The position numbers and the translations under genes are program-made. From Puniceicoccales bacterium (lineage in GTDB: Bacteria; Verrucomicrobiota; Verrucomicrobiia; Opitutales; UBA953), in assembly GCA_031289285.1 (NCBI GenBank), contig JAITPT010000050.1, positions 1-5,183 of the forward strand: 5,183 bases of DNA, written 5' to 3'. Below, piece by piece: positions 1 through 5,121 of this stretch. The notes beneath the pieces are model-generated. The model searched no databases. It was not told where the DNA came from and saw nothing but the letters and a program-made list of their open reading frames with translations. Every line of letters starts with the position of its first letter. The first letter of the stretch is position 1.

Positions 1-150
1 CCCTTGGAGGGGCAGGTCTTCGCCTCGCGGGTCGTCGCAACTTTTGTGAACGGCGAAACGGTTTTCGAGAACGGTGTTTTCAGCAGTGGCAGCGGCGGCA
101 CCAGCGGCGGTTCCGTCGCGGGGAAGCGCCTCGAGTTCGCCCGTTTTTAG
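1..150 (+). CDS. pyrC: Dihydroorotase-like amidohydrolase, C-terminal fragment (partial)
   Basis: The first frame is open from the window edge to a TAG at 148-150 and encodes the last 49 residues of a protein whose start lies outside the window. The stretch VVATFVNGETVFENGVF followed by GKRLEF matches the usual end of dihydroorotases and related amidohydrolases. There the final beta strands read roughly 'G-x-V-x-x-T-x-V-x-G-x-x-V-F/Y' and close with 'G-R/K-x-L-x-F'. Dihydroorotase interconverts carbamoyl-aspartate and dihydroorotate in pyrimidine synthesis in the cytosol. A short Gly/Ser-rich insert (GSGGTSGG) sits before the final strand. All metal-binding residues would lie upstream, so activity cannot be judged. 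The gene converges on the minus-strand fusion gene, and its stop codon falls inside the palindrome at 141-167. Allantoinase, dihydropyrimidinase or another cyclic amidohydrolase is the main alternative. Confidence 0.62.
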   Translation, partial: PLEGQVFASRVVATFVNGETVFENGVFSSGSGGTSGGSVAGKRLEFARF

Positions 151-167
151 GATTATCCTAAGAACGG
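141..167. repeat. 27-bp palindrome at left end of the foldback element
   Basis: The arms CCGTTTTTAGGAT (141-153) and ATCCTAAGAACGG (155-167) are complementary at 12 of 13 positions. The exception is a T-G pair, and the arms flank a single central T. The TAG stop of the upstream gene lies inside. The first 18 bases, CCGTTTTTAGGATTATCC, recur exactly at 308-325. In RNA it could form a short hairpin that helps end transcription. As DNA it could be a binding site for a dimeric protein or a transposase end. Confidence 0.7.
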
Positions 168-211
168 CAGTTCAGCGGGATGGGTTTGCGCAAGATTTTG
201 AGGCGGATGCG

Positions 212-264
212 GTTTGCGCTTTCCCGACGCGCACCTTGCGGTGCGTGGAGTGGAAAGCGCAAGC
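212..264. repeat. Inner stem-loop at the tip of the foldback
   Basis: The outer stem pairs 214-224 (TTGCGCTTTCC) with 252-262 (GGAAAGCGCAA) perfectly over 11 bp and adds two further pairs outward. After a 3/4-nt internal loop, CGCACC (230-235) pairs with GGTGCG (240-245) around TTGC. A GC-rich two-storey hairpin like this is the most stable part of the element. It could stop or protect transcripts arriving from either convergent gene. Confidence 0.7.
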
Positions 265-307
265 AGCAGACGACCAAAAGATTGTGCAAAACCGCCCGCA
301 TTAACTG

Positions 308-325
308 CCGTTTTTAGGATTATCC
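308..325. repeat. Second exact copy of the 18-bp terminal motif
   Basis: CCGTTTTTAGGATTATCC at 308-325 is identical to 141-158 and in the same orientation. Here the right arm of the palindrome is missing, because the sequence runs on as ACCGCTGCC, the end of the murB coding region. The motif's core GGATTATCC is itself a near-palindrome, so the two copies read as both direct and inverted repeats. It overlaps the TAA stop (320-322) of the fusion gene. Confidence 0.8.
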
Positions 326-3300
326 ACCGCTGCCGCCGACGACTACGATCTCCAATTCCAGCTCGACACCGCGTTTTGCACGGGCGTCAGCGCGGATTTT
401 TTCTATCAGAGCGAGCACGTCTGCTGCCGTCGCGCCGCCCTTGTTCACGATGAAGTTTGCGTGAACCTCCGAGACCGCCGCGCCGCCGATGCGCAGCCCC
501 TTCAAACCGAGCGACTCGATAAGCCGCCCTGCACTGTCGCCAGCAGGATTTTTGAAAACACTGCCCGCACTCGGCTCCGCTGGTTGCGCCGCCCGACGCC
601 GCTCAGCGAGTGCCGCCATTTCGGCAAACGCCTCGGCGGGCGCGATGTCGCCCGCGCCGCGCAACTCCGCCGAAAGCACCGCGCCGCCCGCAAGCGTCGG
701 GCAATCGCGATACCGCACGTCAAACGCGCTGGCGGGCTGGCGTCGCACCGCGCCCTCCGGCGAGAGCCACGTCACATATTCGACGCGCCCAAAAATCGTC
801 TCGCCCGCCGCGCCTGCATTCATGCGCAACGCGCCGCCGAGTGTGCCCGGTATGCCGTCGAGAAACGCGAAGCCGCCCATGCCCGCCTCCGCCGCCCGCC
901 GCGCAATCTCGCGCAGCGTCGCGCCTGCGCCAACGACGATGCGCTTGCCGTCCGCGCCGTCGTCGCGCACCTCGACGCCGCGCCAAACAGGAGCCGCGAG
1001 ACGGATAACCAATCCGGCAAAACCCGCGTCGGGCACGAGCAAATTTGAGCCGCGCCCCGCGACAAACACGGGGACGCTGCGCGCTTTGGCAGCGGCGAAC
1101 AGCGAGCGGATTTCCTCCGCGCTGGCGGGTTCGGCATACCACGCGCACGTGCCGCCGACGCCCAGCGTAGTTCTCGCGCCGAAGGGGCGGCGGGTCGCGA
1201 GTTTTTTCCAACGCAACGCATCGGCGAACGCTGCCGCCATGCGGTCAATATCGCCCGCGCCAATGAACGCCACGGTGCTGGGCGCGGCATCGGCAGGCGC
1301 GGCGTCGAGCGCGGCGTCCGGCACGTCGGGAAACATCTCCGCCAGCCGCTCCGCTAATTCGCCACTGCCGCTGAGCAGCGAGAAACGCGGGTCGCCCCCT
1401 GCGGCCTCAAACACGCTCGACGCCGTGCCGCCCTCGACCGGTGCCTCGCCCGCCGAATAGACGGGCAGCAGCAGCACCGAGTCCGCGCTCTTCAACGCCG
1501 AGGCAAACTCCCGCGCATACTGGCGTGTGCGCGTGTGGCGGTGCGGCTGAAAAACGGCGATGAGCCGCCCGACGGCGTTCCCGCGCAGGTGCCGCAGCAA
1601 GGCCGCGATTTCCGTCGGGTGGTGCGCGTAGTCCGCGAGCACGCGCAGCCCGCCGCCCTCAAACAGCGTGTCTTGACGGCGGCGTATGCCGGAAAACTTT
1701 CCCAGCGGCGGTTCGCCGACTCGCCCCGCGACATGCCGCGCAACCGCCAGTGCCATGCGAGCGTTGGCAGTGTTGAAATCGCAAAACGCCGCGCCGCCCG
1801 CGTCGTCTGCCGCGCCCACTTTGAAGACAGGGACGCTCGCGGCTTCGGCGAGACGGCAAAGGCGTGCGCTGTCTGCCGGAATAAAAATCGCGCCAGTCGT
1901 TCGCTGAAAGAGTGCGGCGAAAACGGCTTCGAGGTCGGCCTCGGTGCGGTAGTAGTCGGGGTGGTCCCAATCGAGATTTACCGCCACGGTGATTTCCGGC
2001 GAAAAGTGCGAAATGGTGCCGTCGCTCTCGTCCACCTCGGCAGCGAGCCACGGAGACTTCCCGTTTCGTGCGGGCGGCAAAAGCGGGTCGCGGTAGAGGC
2101 CGCCGAGCACGTAGCCGATGTCGGCACCCGCCGCGAGCAAGGCCTGCGCAAGCATTCCGCAGGTGGTCGTTTTGCCGTGACTGCCGCAGACGGCGATGAA
2201 CTTTTTGCCGCGTGCGCACTCGGCGAGAAGTTCGCCGCGACGCACCAAGCGGACGCCGTGCGCGTCGGCGAGCGTGCGTAGCGGGTGCCCGTTTTTGACC
2301 GCGCTGGAAAAGCCCGCGAGCGCGGGCGGGCGGGCGGTGTCGAAGGTGCGCGAGAACGTCACGCCTGCGTCGAGCAGGCAATCGCGCATGGGTTGCGCGG
2401 GCGCGTCGTCCCAACCTGAAACCTCCCAGCCCTCGCCGCGCAGGTAAATCGCGAGTGGCCCCATGCCCATCCCACACACGCCGAGCATCCACGCGGCGGG
2501 CGCAGGCGGCGCGGGTGCAGCGAGTTGCGCGGCAACGGCGGTGGCGGCGAGTTGGGCGGCCAAGCCGTGGCGGAGGCTGCGGGTGGTTTGCGAAAAACCA
2601 GCGACACCAGCGAGACGCGCTAATTCGAGCAGGATGGTCAGGGCGACAGGGAAAATGTCGGCGCGGTTTGGCAACAAAACGGGCAGGCGAATGCGCCGTT
2701 CCAAGGGCAAGGCCGCAAGGGTGTCGCGCAGCCGCAACAAATCTGAAACCGGCAAAAACGAGTCGCCGAAAAGGGCGGCGGCGGGCGCGGTGACGACGGC
2801 GTTGTCGGCGTTGTCGGCGGGTGGCGGGATGCCGCGTTCTTCGGCGAGGAGGAGGCGGCTGACGGTGAAGACGCCGCCGCAACCGGCAAAGGGAGCACCG
2901 CGCAAGGCGGGGTCGTTGGCGTCCACAAGCTCGGCCATGACTTCGCGGACGTGTTGAGCGACGGCGTCGAGCGCGGCGGCGGGGATTGGCGCGGCGGGGT
3001 CGGGCACGAAGCGGCGCGTGAGGCGCACGGCTCCCAGCGGACGGCTCTCCGCCATGCGCGGGACGCCGCCTGCGGTGACGATGTATTCAAGGCTGCCGCC
3101 ACCCAAGTCGGCGATGCGCAACGCGGGTGCGTCGGCAAACACGGGGTCGGTAGCGACGCCCGCCGCGATGCCTCGCGCCTCGTCTGCGCCGGAGAGCACT
3201 TCCAAGCGCAGACCCGTTTGCTGCCAGACCGCCTCGCAAAACTCCGGCCCGTTTGGCGCGTCGCGCACCATGCTCGTCGCCACCGCCCGCACTCGCTCCG

Positions 3301-3562
3301 CGCCGTGGCTGCGCACGAATGCGGCGAGGCGCACGGCAGCAGCGACGCCCTCGCGCATGGCACGCGGAGAGAGGGCGTCGGCGGGTTCGCCCGAGTTGGG
3401 GCCGAGGCGCGTGTTGTCGCTCATTTTTGCGAGTGTGCGCAGAGGCAAATCGCCAGCGGCGACAATCGCTTTGAGCGTGTTTGAACCGAAGTCAATCACC
3501 GCCACGGGCGGCTTCGCGGCGGCGGGCGTTTGCGCGGCGGCGGGCGGTGCGGCGGTTTTCAT
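320..3562 (-). CDS. murC-murB: Ppx/GppA phosphatase - MurC ligase - MurB reductase triple fusion
   Basis: One uninterrupted frame of 1080 residues carries three enzyme modules. (1) About 20-345 is a short Ppx/GppA phosphatase with VIDFGSNTLK (22-31), ATSMVRDAPNG (95-105), SGADEARG (124-131; E128 aligns with the catalytic Glu of E. coli Ppx), DLGGGSLE (152-159) and PLGAVRLT (175-182). (2) About 357-785 is MurC, UDP-N-acetylmuramate-L-alanine ligase. It has the nucleotide loop GVCGMGM (361-367), P-loop GSHGKTTT (460-467), EVDESDGT (509-516), DWDH (531-534), YAHHPTEI (645-652) and FQPHRHTRTR (671-680). These last two motifs favour MurC over Mpl. (3) About 786-1080 is MurB, the FAD/NADPH-dependent reductase. 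It has GRGSNLLVPD (836-845), GIPGTLGGALRMNAGA (903-918), YRD (951-953), GSVFKNP (1000-1006; S1001 the expected catalytic Ser) and the final E1071. It resembles the shorter type II MurBs. Ala/Pro-rich linkers join the modules. The ATG overlaps the hemD stop, which suggests translational coupling. All three sites look intact. Confidence 0.93.
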   Translation of the reverse strand: MKTAAPPAAAQTPAAAKPPVAVIDFGSNTLKAIVAAGDLPLRTLAKMSDNTRLGPNSGEPADALSPRAMREGVAAAVRLAAFVRSHGAERVRAVATSMVRDAPNGPEFCEAVWQQTGLRLEVLSGADEARGIAAGVATDPVFADAPALRIADLGGGSLEYIVTAGGVPRMAESRPLGAVRLTRRFVPDPAAPIPAAALDAVAQHVREVMAELVDANDPALRGAPFAGCGGVFTVSRLLLAEERGIPPPADNADNAVVTAPAAALFGDSFLPVSDLLRLRDTLAALPLERRIRLPVLLPNRADIFPVALTILLELARLAGVAGFSQTTRSLRHGLAAQLAATAVAAQLAAPAPPAPAAWMLGVCGMGMGPLAIYLRGEGWEVSGWDDAPAQPMRDCLLDAGVTFSRTFDTARPPALAGFSSAVKNGHPLRTLADAHGVRLVRRGELLAECARGKKFIAVCGSHGKTTTCGMLAQALLAAGADIGYVLGGLYRDPLLPPARNGKSPWLAAEVDESDGTISHFSPEITVAVNLDWDHPDYYRTEADLEAVFAALFQRTTGAIFIPADSARLCRLAEAASVPVFKVGAADDAGGAAFCDFNTANARMALAVARHVAGRVGEPPLGKFSGIRRRQDTLFEGGGLRVLADYAHHPTEIAALLRHLRGNAVGRLIAVFQPHRHTRTRQYAREFASALKSADSVLLLPVYSAGEAPVEGGTASSVFEAAGGDPRFSLLSGSGELAERLAEMFPDVPDAALDAAPADAAPSTVAFIGAGDIDRMAAAFADALRWKKLATRRPFGARTTLGVGGTCAWYAEPASAEEIRSLFAAAKARSVPVFVAGRGSNLLVPDAGFAGLVIRLAAPVWRGVEVRDDGADGKRIVVGAGATLREIARRAAEAGMGGFAFLDGIPGTLGGALRMNAGAAGETIFGRVEYVTWLSPEGAVRRQPASAFDVRYRDCPTLAGGAVLSAELRGAGDIAPAEAFAEMAALAERRRAAQPAEPSAGSVFKNPAGDSAGRLIESLGLKGLRIGGAAVSEVHANFIVNKGGATAADVLALIEKIRADARAKRGVELELEIVVVGGSGG
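3559..3562 (-). promoter_or_regulatory. ATGA stop/start overlap coupling hemD to the fusion gene
   Basis: On the minus strand, the TGA of hemD (3561-3559) and the ATG of the fusion gene (3562-3560) share bases in the string ATGA. The preceding bases, CGCTTTCTCCGAA, show no purine-rich ribosome binding site. Re-initiation by ribosomes finishing hemD is therefore the likely way the fusion is translated, which supports a single transcript. Confidence 0.75.
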
Positions 3563-4368
3563 TTCGGAGAAAGCGCGGCGGCGACGGCGGCAGCGAGCGC
3601 GGCAGGAGTCGGCTCGGCGGCTTGGGCAGCGACGGGGATGCCGTGCTCGCGGAGGGCGTCGGCGGTGCTCGGGCCGATGGCGACCGCTACGGGATGACGG
3701 GCGGTTTTGACAGGCGCGAGCAGCTTCGCCTGCGCGACAAACGAGTCGGCGGCGGACGGGCTGGCAAACACGATGGCGTCAGCACCGAGGCGACGAAAAG
3801 ACTCGGCGGCGTCGAGCTGGCCGATGTCGTTCTCGACGGCAGCATAGACGATGAGCGTTTGCGCGATAGCCTTGCCGCGTGTCTCGAGGGTCTTGGCAAG
3901 CGAGTCGCTATTTTTGTTTCCAGCGACGACGAGGACGCGCAGGTGGGCGAGGTCTTCGGTGTCGGCAAGCTCGCGAGCGAGGTCGTCGGCGGTGGATTTT
4001 TCGGGTTGGAAATCCACGTTGAGGTGGTGGGCGCGGACGGCGGCGGTGGTGGCGTCGCCGACGCAGGCAATACGCGCAGGGCCGATGCCGCGAATGTCGT
4101 TGAAGGTCTCAAAAAAGCGCTCGAAAAAACCGCGCACACCGTTGGCACTGGTGAAGACGAGCCAGTCGAATTGGCCCATGTTTGACCAGACATCTTCGAG
4201 CGCGGCGGGGTCGGCGGTGTATTCGATGTCAATGAGCGGGATGTCGAGCACGGTGGCACCTTGCGCGGCGAGGGCGTCGCGAAGCACACCGGCAGCGGTG
4301 CCTTCTGGGCGGGTGACGACGATGCGTTTGCCGGCGAGCGGGCGCGGGCGGGCAGCGGTTTCTTTCAT
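3559..4368 (-). CDS. hemD: Uroporphyrinogen-III synthase (HemD)
   Basis: This 269-residue cytosolic protein is close to the usual length for HemD, which cyclises hydroxymethylbilane with inversion of ring D to give uroporphyrinogen III, the branch point for haem, sirohaem and cobalamin. The family is poorly conserved, but its landmarks appear in order: RIVVTRPEGTAAG (15-27) opening the first domain, DWLVFTSANGVRGFFERF (68-85), IACVGDATTAAV (100-111), LRVLVVAGNKNSDSLAKTL (143-161), then DAIVFASPSAADSFV (197-211) and VAVAIGPSTADALREHGI (227-244). The repeated 'VF-S' and 'G-x-x-T-A' patterns reflect the two-domain fold. It is first in a minus-strand pair, and its TGA stop overlaps the next ATG by 4 nt. 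No Shine-Dalgarno sequence precedes the chosen ATG. The frame stays open upstream, but I see no in-frame ATG or GTG that fits better. No hemC lies beside it in the window. Confidence 0.9.
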   Translation of the reverse strand: MKETAARPRPLAGKRIVVTRPEGTAAGVLRDALAAQGATVLDIPLIDIEYTADPAALEDVWSNMGQFDWLVFTSANGVRGFFERFFETFNDIRGIGPARIACVGDATTAAVRAHHLNVDFQPEKSTADDLARELADTEDLAHLRVLVVAGNKNSDSLAKTLETRGKAIAQTLIVYAAVENDIGQLDAAESFRRLGADAIVFASPSAADSFVAQAKLLAPVKTARHPVAVAIGPSTADALREHGIPVAAQAAEPTPAALAAAVAAALSPK

Positions 4369-4570
4369 GGCGAGGCATTGTGCGGTGGCGACGGCAGCGG
4401 CGCGAGTGCGTTTTGAAAAAAACGCGAGCGAGCAGCGCGACGGGCGGAGCGCGTGAGGCGAGGGCGGCGGGTTGTAAAATAAACGTTGCGCCTGCGGCGG
4501 CGTTCGTTATCCACGCTGCCCTTCAAAACAACCTTTTCACACTTTTTTTAACCCAACTACACAGACCACA
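4369..4570. promoter_or_regulatory. Divergent intergenic region between hemD and rpmG
   Basis: These 202 bp must hold the promoters of hemD (leftward) and rpmG (rightward). The half next to hemD is GC-rich; AT-rich patches lie at 4471-4484 and 4521-4560. For rpmG, TTCAAA (4522-4527) with a T-rich -10 candidate near 4545-4551 is a weak possibility. For hemD on the minus strand, TTGTTT followed 16 nt later by TAACGA is equally weak. Neither matches the consensus well. The 30 bases before the rpmG ATG are C/A-rich without a Shine-Dalgarno motif. No riboswitch or operator was recognised. Confidence 0.4.
4408..4425. repeat. 7-bp hairpin with GAAA loop upstream of hemD
   Basis: GCGTTTT (4408-4414) and AAAACGC (4419-4425) are perfect complements around GAAA. 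It starts 40 nt upstream of the hemD start codon and would lie in the hemD leader if transcription begins further upstream. It could be a weak attenuator or mere chance; no partner structure was found. Confidence 0.35.
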
Positions 4571-4741
4571 ATGGCACGAGACACCGTCATCCTTGAATGC
4601 ACCGAAGCCCGTAAAGAGGGCAAGCGCCCGTCGCGCTACATGACCACGCGCAACAAAAAGATTACGCAGGACAAGGTCGAGAAACTGAAATATAACCCCG
4701 CGCTCAAACGCCGGACACTCCACAAGGAAATCAAAGGCTAA
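4571..4741 (+). CDS. rpmG: 50S ribosomal protein L33 (zinc-free type)
   Basis: This 56-residue basic protein starts MARDTVILECTEARKEGKRP, continues with RYMTTRNKK (22-30) and ends RTLHKEIKG (48-56). The 'TT-x-N-K-K' and 'H-K-E' signatures identify L33, a large-subunit protein near the tRNA exit site. Zinc-binding L33s carry two CxxC pairs. Here only C10 remains, with A13, N42 and L45 at the other three positions, so this is a 'C-minus' form not expected to bind zinc. Length and charge are normal for the family. The ATG is preceded by a C/A-rich leader without a Shine-Dalgarno sequence. It is transcribed away from hemD, and no clear intrinsic terminator follows the TAA. It was recognised by motif and is short but complete. 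Confidence 0.95.
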   Translation: MARDTVILECTEARKEGKRPSRYMTTRNKKITQDKVEKLKYNPALKRRTLHKEIKG

Positions 4742-4806
4742 GGCAGGCCGCAAGTGACGGCACTGGCAACTGGCGACGGCGTCCACTATGGGCGGGGTGT
4801 TGCGTG

Positions 4807-4830
4807 AGCAGCCCCAAGAGCAGCCCCAAG
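4807..4830. repeat. Perfect 12-bp tandem duplication
   Basis: AGCAGCCCCAAG occurs twice back to back (4807-4818 and 4819-4830). It lies 66 bp after rpmG and 18 bp before the CCTATA array. Replication slippage is the simplest origin. Confidence 0.85.
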
Positions 4831-4848
4831 TGGGACGGCGGCAGATAG

Positions 4849-4920
4849 GTCTTATACGACCTATAGGACCTATACGTCCTATACGTCCTATACGTCCTAT
4901 AAGACCTATAAGACCTATAA
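4849..4920. repeat. Tandem array of eight 9-bp units, consensus GWCCTATAN
   Basis: Eight consecutive 9-bp units run without gaps: GTCTTATAC, GACCTATAG, GACCTATAC, GTCCTATAC (twice), GTCCTATAA, GACCTATAA (twice). The CTATA core is nearly invariant (one CTTATA unit at the left end), while the second and ninth bases vary. An outer inverted repeat, ATAGGTCTTATA (4845-4856) against TATAAGACCTAT (4898-4909), makes the array partly self-complementary. It is more AT-rich than the surrounding sequence. It could be a slippage-prone minisatellite or a row of protein-binding sites. Confidence 0.9.
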
Positions 4921-4942
4921 CACCGAGCACCCCCGCAGCCCC

Positions 4943-4970
4943 GAACGCCGAACACCGAACGCCGAGGCCC
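4943..4970. repeat. 7-bp tandem repeat, GAACGCC-type
   Basis: GAACGCC, GAACACC and GAACGCC follow each other directly, then a degenerate GAGGCCC. The 7-bp period differs from the 9-bp arrays on either side and would shift frame if copy number changed, which argues against coding function here. Confidence 0.7.
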
Positions 4971-5121
4971 ACCGCCGCACTCCCCGCCGACACTGCTTTC
5001 AAAGCTGCAAAAAAACACTGGCTGCCGAAGCGGTCGTGTCGTCTGCAAAAGCGGTGTCGCCGCTCGTTCCTCGCTCTGCCACCGCACCCCATAACAAAAG
5101 CAGCTGCCGCCCCACCACCAA

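Larger units (their letters stand above)
150..325. repeat. 176-bp foldback (long imperfect inverted repeat), MITE-like or hairpin element
   Basis: Positions 150-172 pair with 325-303 (21 of 23 Watson-Crick, one more G-T). The pairing then continues inward with small bulges: 175-179 with 299-295, 181-193 with 294-282, 196-200 with 279-275, 204-210 partly with 272-266, 212-224 with 264-252, and 228-235 with 247-240 around a TTGC loop. The whole region is therefore one long hairpin when single-stranded. It contains no coding frame I would support. It lies between two convergent genes, and its ends include the TAG of the dihydroorotase-like gene (148-150) and the TAA of the murB part (320-322). 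The layout fits a small non-autonomous mobile element, a compound REP/ERIC-type repeat, or a bidirectional terminator. There is no strong U tract, so a classic intrinsic terminator is not obvious. The pairing is seen directly; its function is inferred. Confidence 0.75.

Noticed and set aside
150..325. Integron attC site
   Set aside because: The long imperfect stem recalls attC, but I find no RYYYAAC/GTTRRRY core pair at the expected ends and no integrase or cassette nearby.
489..1460. Long plus-strand open frame of 323 codons opposite the fusion gene
   Set aside because: It lies antisense to the well-supported MurC-MurB coding region. Its product is low-complexity (Ala/Ser/Pro/Arg) with no motif, as expected from high-GC shadow frames.
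357..3562. Ligase module as Mpl (murein peptide ligase) rather than MurC
   Set aside because: The FQPHRHTRTR and YSAGEAP-type motifs and the fusion to MurB fit MurC; the usual Mpl FEPRSNT motif is absent.
4742..4800. Intrinsic terminator after rpmG
   Set aside because: Only a 4-bp GCCG/CGGC stem is visible and no T-run follows it.
4849..4920. CRISPR array
   Set aside because: Units are only 9 bp and directly contiguous, with no spacers and no cas genes.
4523..5092. Minus-strand open frame of 189 codons across rpmG and the repeat region
   Set aside because: It overlaps rpmG antisense and includes the repeat array translated as short YRT/GRI-like periods. No domain is recognisable, and the openness is explained by the 9-bp period.
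4980..5110. tRNA or small RNA gene downstream of the repeats
   Set aside because: No cloverleaf, GTTCRA T-loop or CCA-like end could be assembled from the sequence.
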